Shown piece by piece: positions 16,990 through 25,145 of a stretch of DNA of 64,000 bases. The notes beneath the pieces were generated by a model that saw nothing but the letters and a program-made list of their open reading frames with translations, was not told the DNA's origin and made no database searches. The DNA is from Miltoncostaea sp050250915. Its GTDB lineage: Bacteria > Actinomycetota > Thermoleophilia > Miltoncostaeales > Miltoncostaeaceae. Numbering within the stretch: position 1 is the first letter of the stretch; each line of letters starts with the position of its first letter. The DNA lies in the NCBI GenBank assembly GCA_050250915.1, contig JBFWNT010000003.1:1-64000 (forward strand), written 5' to 3'. The translations under genes and the position numbers were made by a program.

Positions 16990-17520
16990 GTGGTGACGGC
17001 GATCGCCGCGCGGGGTCGTGCACGTGTGCAGCCAGCTCCGCGAGGCCCGTGCGCGGCGCGTAGGGGCGCTCCCCGGCGAGCAACTCGAAGGCGACCGCGG
17101 CCAGCGAGTACTGGTCGGCCGCCGGCGTCACGGGCCGCCCCTGCGCCTGCTCGGGCGAGACGTAGCCGGGGGTGCCGGCCACCGTCCCCGCGGCCGTCAT
17201 GGTGGCGCCGGGGTCGCCGAGCACCCGGGCGATGCCGAAGTCGGCCACCCTGACCCGGCCCGCGGCGTCCAGGAGCAGGTTCGCCGGCTTCACGTCCCGG
17301 TGGACGACCCCGGCCGCGTGGCCGGCGTCCAGCCCGGCACGAGCTCCATGACCATGTACGACCGGCCCCGGTGCTCTCCGGCGTCGTGGACGACGGCCAC
17401 CGCCGACGGCACCGTGATGGCCACGTCGCGCCCCAGGCGCTCGTCGTGCGCCCGGTGGACGGCCCCCATGCCGCCGGCGGCGATGAGGACCGGGTCCCGG
17501 TACCGGGAGGGGAGGTCCAC
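16990..17520 (-). pseudogene. Decayed PknB-like Ser/Thr protein kinase
   Basis: The N-lobe starts at 17520 (RYRDPVLIAAGGMGAVHRA, a Gly-rich loop), but the VAIK motif reads VAIT and then jumps to VAVVHDAGEHRGRSYMVME, so the helix C region of about 30 residues is missing. After MELVPG another block of about 25 residues is missing and the frame shifts, resuming at AAGVVHRDVKPANLL. HRD, DFG, the GTPGYVSPEQ loop and ADQYSLA follow in the second frame, then the C-lobe breaks off near 16990-17010. The catalytic Lys, helix C and the lobe hinge are lost, so no active kinase can be made. It lies 51 bases after the RDD gene, on the same strand. Confidence 0.75.
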
Positions 17521-17571
17521 CCCACTGTCGTGCCCGCGGCGCCGGGCCGCGACACGCGGGGAGGGCCGGGC

Positions 17572-18657
17572 TCAGCCCCTCCCGCGGCGGCGCCCGGGGC
17601 GCTCGGGGGTGCGCTCGCGCCCCCAGTCGTGCACCACGACGGTGCTCACGATCAGGTCCTGGACCGAGGCGGACGTGCGGCTCACCGCGGCCCACAGGAG
17701 CCCGATCGGGAAGATCACCACCAGCACGGCGCGCACGAACGCGCGGCGGAACGACAGGTCGCTGCCGTCCTCGTCGAGCACCCGCAGCCCCCACAGGAGC
17801 TTGCCGACGGTGCGGCCGTCGAGCCCCCACCCGTAGGTGAGGTAGGCGAGCAGCAGGACCACCGCGCCCACGCGGATCGGGATGCCGTCCGCGAAGCCGA
17901 GGTCGAAGCCGCCGCTGGTCCACAGCAGCCGGATGGAGCCGATCACGATCAGGATCAGCAGGCCCAGCAGCACGACCACCACCGAGTCGATGACCGTCGC
18001 GCCCAGGCGCGAGAGCATGCCCGCCCGGCTGGTGGCGTCGCCGGGCGCGTCGATCACGGCCCCGCGGGGCTCCCGGCCCAGCGCGCGGTCGACGCCCTGC
18101 TCGACGGCCCGGTCGACGCGCATCCCCTCCATGCGCGCGTCGCGCACCACGTCGCCGCCCAGGCCGACGGTCGACTCGCGGACGATCTCCCCCAGGTCGA
18201 GGCCCTCGACCGCCTCCCGCGCCACCGCCCCCATGTCCACGCGCTCGATGAGCCGGTCGATGTCGACGCGGTCGAGCAGGGGGTTGGGGTCGACGCGGTC
18301 CAGGATGCCGTCGACGTCGACCCGGGCGAGCACCCGGTTCACGTCGACCCGCTCCACCACGCCGTCGACGTCCACCTTCTGGACGATCGCGTCCACGTCG
18401 ACGTGCTCGATCACGGCCGGGACGATCCTCCCGACCACCGTGCCGGCGACGTCGGCGATCCCCCGCTGGTGGCCCTCCGCGGCGGGGGCCGGCAGCGCCG
18501 GCGGCGTCCCCGGAGACGGCTCCGGCGACCGCTCCCGCGGCGCCGGGGGTCCCGCGGACGGCCGCACCACCCGCTCGGCCATGCCCAGCACGGCGTCCGA
18601 GACCATCGAGCCGACCGTGCCCGCCGTGCCCCGCCCGCCTGTGCGCCCCTCCGCCAT
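17572..18657 (-). CDS. RDD-family membrane protein with 9-residue VDxD repeats
   Basis: A 361-residue protein. Residues 1-80 are a Pro-rich soluble region; residues 86-148 are seven tandem 9-residue repeats of the form VDVDxxxxR; residues about 215-340 form an RDD domain with three membrane spans (SRLGATVIDSVVVVLLG, then GRTVGKLLWGLRVLDEDG). RDD proteins are membrane proteins of unknown or transport-related role, and some actinobacterial members carry such VDVNALL-type repeats. The ATG at 18657 is supported by GGGAGG. The gene lies just before the kinase remnant, so both were probably one operon. Confidence 0.82.
   Translation of the reverse strand: MAEGRTGGRGTAGTVGSMVSDAVLGMAERVVRPSAGPPAPRERSPEPSPGTPPALPAPAAEGHQRGIADVAGTVVGRIVPAVIEHVDVDAIVQKVDVDGVVERVDVNRVLARVDVDGILDRVDPNPLLDRVDIDRLIERVDMGAVAREAVEGLDLGEIVRESTVGLGGDVVRDARMEGMRVDRAVEQGVDRALGREPRGAVIDAPGDATSRAGMLSRLGATVIDSVVVVLLGLLILIVIGSIRLLWTSGGFDLGFADGIPIRVGAVVLLLAYLTYGWGLDGRTVGKLLWGLRVLDEDGSDLSFRRAFVRAVLVVIFPIGLLWAAVSRTSASVQDLIVSTVVVHDWGRERTPERPGRRRGRG
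18214..18402 (-). repeat. Seven 27-base coding repeats (9 residues each)
   Basis: Residues 86-148 of the RDD protein read as seven units: VDVDAIVQK, VDVDGVVER, VDVNRVLAR, VDVDGILDR, VDPNPLLDR, VDIDRLIER and VDMGAVARE. The Val-Asp opening and the basic or acidic ninth residue keep strict 9-residue phase, while DNA identity between units is partial. An extended or helical stalk next to the membrane domain is likely. Confidence 0.8.
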
Positions 18658-18710
18658 CGGAGACCTCCCGCCGGGATGACGCGACCATACGTACCACGGC
18701 GTGGGGTAGC

Positions 18711-20669
18711 GTGCCCGCCGTGCATCGGGTTGCGCCGGGACGCCGGCTCCTGGGGGTGTTCCTGATGGCGCTCGCCTCGGCGGCGGCGGCGTGGGCCTGT
18801 GCCCCGGCGTCGGCGGCCCCCGCGGCGGAGGTCGCGCTGGCCCGCGAGTACGCCCCGGTGCTGCGGATGACGGAGCGCGCGAGCTCCTGCGGCGTCGACG
18901 TCCCGTACCTGCCCGTGGACGTCGACGACCTGATGGGCAACGACGAGATCGCGCTGCGCGGGCCGTGGGACCGCACCAACCTGGTGGGCGTCGCACCGGG
19001 CGCGCAGCGGCTGGCCCAGGGGCTCTGGGACTACCACCTCGACTTCCCGGGCGACGCGCTCCGCCCCGGATGCACGTACGTGGAGTGGGAGGAGCGCCTG
19101 GCGTCGGCGCCCACCGTCTACGCCCACGTGGCCACCGAGCCCGGCGTCCCCGGGCGGCTCGCGCTCCAGTACTGGTTCTTCTACGTCTTCAACGACTGGA
19201 ACAACACCCACGAGGGCGACTGGGAGATGATCCAGCTCAACTTCGACGCCGCCACGCCGCAGGAGGCGCTGACCGAGCGGCCCGTCGAGGTGGGCTACAG
19301 CCAGCACTCCAGCGCCGAGCGCGCCGAGTGGGGCGACGGGAAGCTGCAGCTGGTGGGCGGCACGCACCCGGTGGTGCACCCCGCCGCCGGCTCGCAGGCC
19401 AACTTCTACGACTCGCGCCTCTACCTGATGCGCAGCGACGCCGAGGGCCTGGGGTGCGACGACACGCGCGCCCCGTCGCGGACGTTCCGCCCCGGCGTGC
19501 GGACGATCCCGTCCGACCCGGCGACGGCCGTCGCCGAGTACCCGTGGCTCGGCTTCGACGGGCGCTGGGGCGAGAAGCACGCCGCCTTCTTCAACGGACC
19601 GGTCGGGCCGAACCGCAACCTGCGCTGGACCCACCCGTTCACGTGGGCGGCGACGAGCTGGCGCGCCACGAGCTTCGCGGTCCCGGCGAGCGGCCTGGTG
19701 GGCACGAACGCCACCGACGTCTTCTGCGGCTCGATCGAGCGCGGCTCGAGGGTGCTGCGGCTGATCAAGATCAACCCGGGCCGCACGATGCTGGTGATCA
19801 CCGGGATCGTGCTGCTGCTGCTCTGGCCGATCACCCGCACCCGGTGGGGGCCCTCCACGCCGCGGCCCCTCGCGGCCCGGCGCGCCTGGGGGCAGATCAT
19901 CACCGCCGGCGCCCGGGCGTTCGCCGACCGGCCGCAGACCTTCATCGGGATCGGGCTGCTCTTCATCCCCCTCGCGCTCGTGACGACCGGCCTCCAGTGG
20001 CTGCTGTTCCGGGCGACGGCCCTCGCACCGCTCGTCGACGAGGCCGGGGAGCGGCACGCCTGGGTCGACGCGATGGCGCTCGCGCTGGGCATGGCGCTCA
20101 CGCTCATCGGGTTCGCCGTCGTCCAGGCCGCCACCGCGCGCGTCATCATCGAGGGCGCGGCGGGGCGCCGCGTGACCGCCCTGTGGGCCTACCGGCAGGT
20201 GCTGCGCAACGTGGGCCCGCTGGCCGCGGCCGTGGCGATCGCCGTCGCGGTGGTCCTGGTGTTCAACATCACCCTGGTGCTCGTCCCGATCGCCGTCTAC
20301 ATCGTCGTGCGGTGGTCCCTCCTCGGGGTCGTCGCGGGCGCCGAGGAGCACCCGCAGCCCGGGATCCTGCGCCGCAGCATCGTGCTGACACGGGGGAACT
20401 GGTGGCGAACGGCCACCATCGCCCTGGGCCTCACCGGCCTGGCGCTGCTGATCGGCCCCGCGGTGGGTGTGCTGGTGCTGCTGTTCACGGGTGCCGCCTT
20501 CGACTTCGTGAACCTGATCGCGGGCGCCGTCTACGTGGCGGCGCTGCCGTTCGCCGCCGTCGTCGTCACCTATCTCTACTTCGACCTGAGGGTGAGACAC
20601 GAGGAGGCGCCGGTCGAGGACACCCTCCCGGCCGGCGCCGTCCCCCCCGTCCCCCCTACGGGATCGTGA
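18711..20669 (+). CDS. Vps62-like secreted domain fused to a multi-span membrane domain
   Basis: A 652-residue protein starting at GTG (GTG 18720 is an alternative). A signal peptide covers about residues 1-36. Residues 40-340 resemble the Vps62 family: YWFFYVFNDWNNTHEGDWEM near 158-177 and HPVVHPAAGSQANFY near 223-237. A span at about 361-378 is followed by a C-terminal region of about 270 residues with five or six spans, similar in style to YciC/DUF975-like membrane domains. The function of either half is unknown; Vps62 in yeast is linked to vacuolar sorting. The 3' end overlaps the convergent gene by 14 bases. Confidence 0.65.
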   Translation: MPAVHRVAPGRRLLGVFLMALASAAAAWACAPASAAPAAEVALAREYAPVLRMTERASSCGVDVPYLPVDVDDLMGNDEIALRGPWDRTNLVGVAPGAQRLAQGLWDYHLDFPGDALRPGCTYVEWEERLASAPTVYAHVATEPGVPGRLALQYWFFYVFNDWNNTHEGDWEMIQLNFDAATPQEALTERPVEVGYSQHSSAERAEWGDGKLQLVGGTHPVVHPAAGSQANFYDSRLYLMRSDAEGLGCDDTRAPSRTFRPGVRTIPSDPATAVAEYPWLGFDGRWGEKHAAFFNGPVGPNRNLRWTHPFTWAATSWRATSFAVPASGLVGTNATDVFCGSIERGSRVLRLIKINPGRTMLVITGIVLLLLWPITRTRWGPSTPRPLAARRAWGQIITAGARAFADRPQTFIGIGLLFIPLALVTTGLQWLLFRATALAPLVDEAGERHAWVDAMALALGMALTLIGFAVVQAATARVIIEGAAGRRVTALWAYRQVLRNVGPLAAAVAIAVAVVLVFNITLVLVPIAVYIVVRWSLLGVVAGAEEHPQPGILRRSIVLTRGNWWRTATIALGLTGLALLIGPAVGVLVLLFTGAAFDFVNLIAGAVYVAALPFAAVVVTYLYFDLRVRHEEAPVEDTLPAGAVPPVPPTGS

Positions 20670-21231
20670 TGGTCACCAGGGCGCTGCCCTTCCTGCCGCC
20701 CGGGTCGGTCACGGTGACGCGGCCGAAGTAGCGGCCGGCCTTCCAGTTGGCGCCCGCGGGGCCCGGGTGCACCCAGATCACGTAGATGCCGTCGCCGACG
20801 TCCTGGAAGAGGTCGCCGGATGCGCAGCCGGTGCCGCCCGCGGGGCAGCGGAGGCTGCCGGGGCCGCCCGCGGGGACGTAGCGGTTGCTCCAGTCGAAGG
20901 CCGCCGAGCCCAGGCCGGGGCGCGGCCTGCCGTTGCGCGTGACGAGCACGGCGACGGCCACGGGGTTGTGGTTGGTCGACGCGGCCGGCAGGAACGTGTG
21001 GCCGCTGCCGGCGTCGCCGCACTGGACCGGGGCATTGCCGCACGCGCCTTCGTCGACCGCGGCCTGCACCTCGAGGCGCGGCCCGTTCAGGAGCTTCGTG
21101 ACGTCGGCGCGCAGCCCCGCCAGGCCGGGCGTCCCGCCGCTCCCGCCCGTGGTGGCGCCCAGCGCGATGGTCGCCGCGACCGCGACCGCGGCGAGCCCGG
21201 CCAGGATGGTGAGGGTCCGGTGTGAGCGCAC
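20656..21231 (-). CDS. Secreted or N-anchored protein of unknown function
   Basis: A 191-residue protein with an N-terminal hydrophobic segment (residues 7-26) that may be a signal peptide or anchor. The mature part has four Cys (CGNAPVQC near 64-71, then two in RCPAGGTGC) and a C-terminal beta-rich region (DGIYVIWVHPGP, GRYFGRVTVTDPGGRKG) that resembles an immunoglobulin-like fold. Two disulfides are plausible. The GTG start has AGGAGG six bases upstream. No family is recognised. Its end overlaps the convergent Vps62-like gene. Confidence 0.7.
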   Translation of the reverse strand: MRSHRTLTILAGLAAVAVAATIALGATTGGSGGTPGLAGLRADVTKLLNGPRLEVQAAVDEGACGNAPVQCGDAGSGHTFLPAASTNHNPVAVAVLVTRNGRPRPGLGSAAFDWSNRYVPAGGPGSLRCPAGGTGCASGDLFQDVGDGIYVIWVHPGPAGANWKAGRYFGRVTVTDPGGRKGSALVTITIP

Positions 21232-21270
21232 GTGGCACCTCCTCTGTCGGCTGGCACGCTCGCCGCGACG

Positions 21271-24024
21271 CTATGACGACCCCGCCGCCTCCGCGACCTC
21301 GCCGTCGAACGTCATCCCGCGCAGGTGCCGCCGCGACGTGACCCCGAGCTTCGCGAACACGCCCCGCAGGTGGGCGTCGATGGTCCGCGGCGAGAGGAAG
21401 AGCTGCGCGGCCACCTCCTTGTTGGTGAAGCCCTGGGCGACGAGGCCGGCGACCTGGAGCTCCTGCCGTGTGAGGCGCGCCGCATCGCCCGTGTCGCGCC
21501 GGGCCACGGTCTCGCCCGTGGCGCGCAGCTCCACCCGGGCGCGCTCCGCCCAGGGCTCGGCGCCCAGCGCCTCGAAGGTCGCCGCAGCGGCGCGCAGGTG
21601 ATCCCGCGCCCCCGCACGGTGCCGCCCGCGGCGCAGGCGCTCGCCGCGGAGCAGCGCGGTGCGGGCGCGGTCGAACGGTCGGTCGTCCGCCGCGTGCAAC
21701 GCGAGTGCCGCCGCGAACAGCGCGTCGGCATCGTCGTCGCCCGGCGCCAGGAGGCCTCGGCACCGTGCCGCCAGGGCGCGCGCCCATGGCGGCCCTTCCG
21801 CGCCGGCGAACCCCTCCAGCAGCGCCAGCGCGCCAGGGGCCTCGCCGGCCAGGCCGGCGCGCACCAGCGCCTCCACCCGGTCGGCGGCGGCCACCAGGGC
21901 CACATAGGGATGACCCTCGCCCGGCGACGGCGCGCAGACGCTCGCGAGACGGTCGGCGGCGTCCTCCGGGCGTCCTGCGCCCAGGTCGGCCAGCGCGACG
22001 GCCCACTCGGCGATGGACACCGCGATCGCCATCCGGTTGGCCCGCGCGGGGCCCACGACCTCGGCGGCGAGGCGACGGCTGGCGTCATCCTCGCCGCGTA
22101 CCGCGGCGAACCACGCCTGGACGGCGCGGTCGACGCTCACGAAGTTCGCCAGGCCGGCGGCCTGCGCCATCGCGACGCCCTCGGCCACTCCGTCGGCCAC
22201 GGCGAAGCGGCCGCCGACGACCCCGTCGACGGCGCGGAAGCCGAGGACGAGCGCGAGCGCGTCGACCCGGCCGGAGCGCCGGGCCAGGACCTCCGCGCGG
22301 TCCAGCAGCTCCGCCTCGCGGCCGCGGTCGCCGATCGCCCCCGCGCCGATGCCGGCCAGCACGAGCCACTGCGGCTCCTCGTGGGCGTCGGCGCCGGAGA
22401 CCACCTCGGCGACCGCCGCCGGGTCGGCCGCGCCGACCACGAGACCCCAGACCGACGCGAGCAGCGTCGCCAGGAACCGCGACTCCGCGTCGGCCGGCGG
22501 CGGCAGCGCGGCAGCCATCGCCCGCGCCTCGGCCACCCCGGCGTAGTCGCCGCCGTCGATCGACGCGTTCGCGGCGTCGAACAGCATGTCCAGGGCCGCC
22601 CGCGTGTCGGTCTCGGCCGCCGCCGGGACGGCCGCACGCAGCGTCCGGGCCCCGTCGAGGACGTCGCCGCACCGGAACCGGATCATCCCCCGCAGGTGCT
22701 CCACCTCCGGACGGGGGCTCCCGTCGCCCGCCGCGTCGGACCGCGCGAGCAGGCCGGTCGCGCGCTGCGGCCGTCCTGCGCGCCAGGCGGCGGTGGCGGC
22801 GGCGGCGAAGCGCCGCGCGCGGCCGGGCGCATCCGGGCTCAGCACGGCGGCGCGCTCGAGCGCGGCCGAGGCCGCTCCGTGGCCGCTCCGGGCCCGGGCG
22901 CTCTCGGCGCTCCGCTCCAGGGCGTCGGCGATCGCCTCGTCGGGCCCCAGGGCCGCGGCGGCCAGGTGCCACGCCCGCCGGTCGGCGTCGTCCTCGCCGG
23001 CCATCGCATCGGCCAGCGCGAGATGCGCGGCGCGGCGCTCGCGGGTCGACGCCGCCTGGAGGACGGCCGAGCGCACCAGCGGGTGCCGCAACTCCAGGCG
23101 GGTGCCGCGGACCGTGACCAACCCATCGCGCTCGGCCGGGTCCAGCGCGTCGGCCCCCGCGCCGAGGGTGGCGGCTGCCGGCAGCACCACGGCGAGGGCC
23201 CCGGTCTCATCGGCCGCGGCCACGAGCATCAGGCGCTGGGTCCCCTCCGGCAGCCGGTGGATCCGGGCGACGAACGCCTGCTCGAGTCGCTCGGTCAGGG
23301 GCAGGTCCTCGGGAAGCGGCTCGGCCCCCTGGAGCTGCGGCGCGCGGAGCGCAGCCGGCAGCTCGACGAGGGCCAGGGCGTTGCCCTCTGCCTGTGCGAG
23401 CAGCGCCTCGCGCACGGCGGGCGCCACGCCGTCGGCCACCGTGTCGAGGAGGGCCGCCGAGGCGTCGGGGCCGAGCCCGCCGATGCGCAGCGACGGCACG
23501 TCGGGCGCGTCGAAGCGGCGGGGATCGCCCTCCCGCGCGCTCATCAGCATCACCACCCCCTCGGCCCCGAGCCGCCGCGCGACGAACAGGAGCGCGTCGG
23601 TGGAGGGGGTGTCGAGCCACTGGGCGTCGTCGATCAGGCACAGCACGGGGCGCCGCTCGGCGAGCTCGGAGAGGAGCGTGAGGCAGGCGGTGTAGACGAG
23701 GAAGCGCTCCCCGCCGCGCCCCTCCCCCAGGCCGAGCGCCCCGCGCAGGGCCTCGGCCTGCGCCGGCGGCAGGTCGTCGACGCGGGCGAGGGCGGGCCGC
23801 AGCAGCGCGTGGATCGCGGCGAACGGCAGGTCCGACTCGGACTCCACGCCGCGCGCGCGCAGCAGGTGCATGTCGTCGGCGCGCCCGGCGGTTTCCTCGA
23901 GGAGCGCCGTCTTCCCCACCCCGGGGTCCCCGCGGAGCACCAGCGCGCTGCTGCGGCCCGCCCGTGCCTCCTCGAGCAGGTCCCCGATCGTCGCCCGCTC
24001 GGCGTCGCGGCCGACCAGCATCAT
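21271..24024 (-). CDS. Large LuxR-family regulator with AAA ATPase (LAL type)
   Basis: A 917-residue regulator of the same class as the one at 4.9-7.8 kb but a clearly different sequence. It opens MLVGRDAERATIGDLL, with Walker A GDPGVGKTALLEET near residues 32-45 and Walker B-like LCLIDDAQWLDTPS near 128-141, followed by a winged-helix region and TPR-like helices. A LuxR helix-turn-helix sits near the C-terminus (LTRQELQVAGLVAQGFTNKE then LSPRTIDAHLRGVFAKLGV), with a tail of about 20 residues. Start at ATG 24024 or 24021. Ligand and targets are unknown. Confidence 0.9.
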   Translation of the reverse strand: MMLVGRDAERATIGDLLEEARAGRSSALVLRGDPGVGKTALLEETAGRADDMHLLRARGVESESDLPFAAIHALLRPALARVDDLPPAQAEALRGALGLGEGRGGERFLVYTACLTLLSELAERRPVLCLIDDAQWLDTPSTDALLFVARRLGAEGVVMLMSAREGDPRRFDAPDVPSLRIGGLGPDASAALLDTVADGVAPAVREALLAQAEGNALALVELPAALRAPQLQGAEPLPEDLPLTERLEQAFVARIHRLPEGTQRLMLVAAADETGALAVVLPAAATLGAGADALDPAERDGLVTVRGTRLELRHPLVRSAVLQAASTRERRAAHLALADAMAGEDDADRRAWHLAAAALGPDEAIADALERSAESARARSGHGAASAALERAAVLSPDAPGRARRFAAAATAAWRAGRPQRATGLLARSDAAGDGSPRPEVEHLRGMIRFRCGDVLDGARTLRAAVPAAAETDTRAALDMLFDAANASIDGGDYAGVAEARAMAAALPPPADAESRFLATLLASVWGLVVGAADPAAVAEVVSGADAHEEPQWLVLAGIGAGAIGDRGREAELLDRAEVLARRSGRVDALALVLGFRAVDGVVGGRFAVADGVAEGVAMAQAAGLANFVSVDRAVQAWFAAVRGEDDASRRLAAEVVGPARANRMAIAVSIAEWAVALADLGAGRPEDAADRLASVCAPSPGEGHPYVALVAAADRVEALVRAGLAGEAPGALALLEGFAGAEGPPWARALAARCRGLLAPGDDDADALFAAALALHAADDRPFDRARTALLRGERLRRGRHRAGARDHLRAAAATFEALGAEPWAERARVELRATGETVARRDTGDAARLTRQELQVAGLVAQGFTNKEVAAQLFLSPRTIDAHLRGVFAKLGVTSRRHLRGMTFDGEVAEAAGSS

Positions 24025-24104
24025 CGCGGGCGCGCCCGGGATCGCGGAGGACAGGGGGTCGGCATGGGTCCGCGGGCCATCATCCCCCGGACCGCCCGCG
24101 TCGC

Positions 24105-24144
24105 GCCACGGGGGGCGGACGGCGTCGCCGTCCGCCCCCGTGGC
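24105..24144 (-). terminator. Long GC hairpin after the cupredoxin-like gene
   Basis: The arms 24105-24123 and 24127-24144 pair over about 18 base pairs (GCCACGG... against ...CCGTGGC) with one unpaired G and a 3-base loop. It lies 4 bases past the stop of the gene ending at 24149 and before the LuxR ATPase start on the same strand. This is the strongest terminator-like hairpin in the window; there is no T-run. Confidence 0.55.
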
Positions 24145-24148
24145 TCCG

Positions 24149-24979
24149 TCAGCGCGGGGTGAACCGCGTGAGGGCGCCCGACTCGTCGTCGCCGAGCCCG
24201 TACTGGCGGCCGGCGTCCAGCCGGAGCGTCACGTATACCGACGCGCCGGCCGGGATGCTCTGCATCGCCCCGAGCATCGTGAGCGGCGCCGGGCCGGCGG
24301 GCAGCCTCCCCGACGACTCCAATGCGGCGACCCACCGGCCCACGTCGGCCGCGGTCCGTCCCGGCCGGATCGAGGTGAGCCGGAAGCCGCGCGGGGCGCC
24401 GGCGCCGTTGCGCAGCTCCAGGGTGAGCGTGCCGCCGGCGAGCGGCGGCACGTCGAACGCGTGCGCGCCGGCCGTCACGACCGCGTCGGCGGCGGGCGGC
24501 CCGGCCCCGGTGTCGCCGGCGACCCGGAAGACGCGGGAGATGCCGCGCGCCACGCCCGGGACGCCCCGGTGGTCCGGGACGCCGTCGAAGAGGAGGTAGA
24601 CGCCCGGCCGCAGCCGTCGCGTGACCGTCACCTGCGCGCCGGCGGTGATCTGCCCCGGGCCCGCGACGTCGCGGATCCACGGCGGCGGCGGCCCGCCCCG
24701 GGCGATGCGCCGGACGGCGGCGCGTACGTCGGCCACACCGTGACCGGCGTCGGCGCGCCCCATCGCGAACTCGTGGAGGCGGGTGCCGGTGTTGCGGAAG
24801 CGCATGGCCACCATGCCGCCGGGGACGCGTGCGGGCATGACGATGGCGGCGTCGGTCACGTCGACCGCCACGGGGGGCGGGGCCGCGGGCGCGGCGGTGG
24901 AGCCCCCCGATGCCGCGGCGGCGCCGGCGGTGGCGACGGCGGCCGTGACGACGGCGCCGGCGATCGTTGCTCGGAACAT
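24149..24979 (-). CDS. Secreted protein with cupredoxin-like domains
   Basis: A 276-residue secreted protein. The signal peptide (MFRATIAGAVVTAAVATAGA) ends near residue 23. Residues 35-155 contain VDVTDAAIVMPARVPGGM, RFRNTGTRLHEFAMGR and PGVYLLFDGVPDHRGVPGV, the strand pattern of a cupredoxin-like domain with a His in the loop; residues 165-275 may be a second, more diverged copy. A full copper site (Cys-His-His-Met) is not evident. ATG with AGGAGGAACG before it. It is divergent from the histidine kinase at 25.1 kb and ends at a strong hairpin. Confidence 0.65.
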   Translation of the reverse strand: MFRATIAGAVVTAAVATAGAAAASGGSTAAPAAPPPVAVDVTDAAIVMPARVPGGMVAMRFRNTGTRLHEFAMGRADAGHGVADVRAAVRRIARGGPPPPWIRDVAGPGQITAGAQVTVTRRLRPGVYLLFDGVPDHRGVPGVARGISRVFRVAGDTGAGPPAADAVVTAGAHAFDVPPLAGGTLTLELRNGAGAPRGFRLTSIRPGRTAADVGRWVAALESSGRLPAGPAPLTMLGAMQSIPAGASVYVTLRLDAGRQYGLGDDESGALTRFTPR

Positions 24980-25145
24980 CGTTCCTCCTCGGTCGTCCTT
25001 GGCGCGGCGACGGTATGGCCGGCCCACCGGTGCGCGCGTCGCCTCCCACGGCGATCCGCATCGCTCCCGCGAGCGGACCCGGCCGACCGGGATCGCTCCT
25101 GCGGCGGATGGCGCGGCGGGTGTCCGCGGACGTAGCGTCGCGCGC

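Noticed and set aside
17290..17520. A real 76-residue kinase-like small protein
   Set aside because: It is the N-lobe piece of the broken kinase; the rest follows in another frame.
21325..24162. A 945-codon plus-strand frame opposite the second LuxR ATPase
   Set aside because: Antisense shadow of a well-supported regulator; no recognisable protein features.
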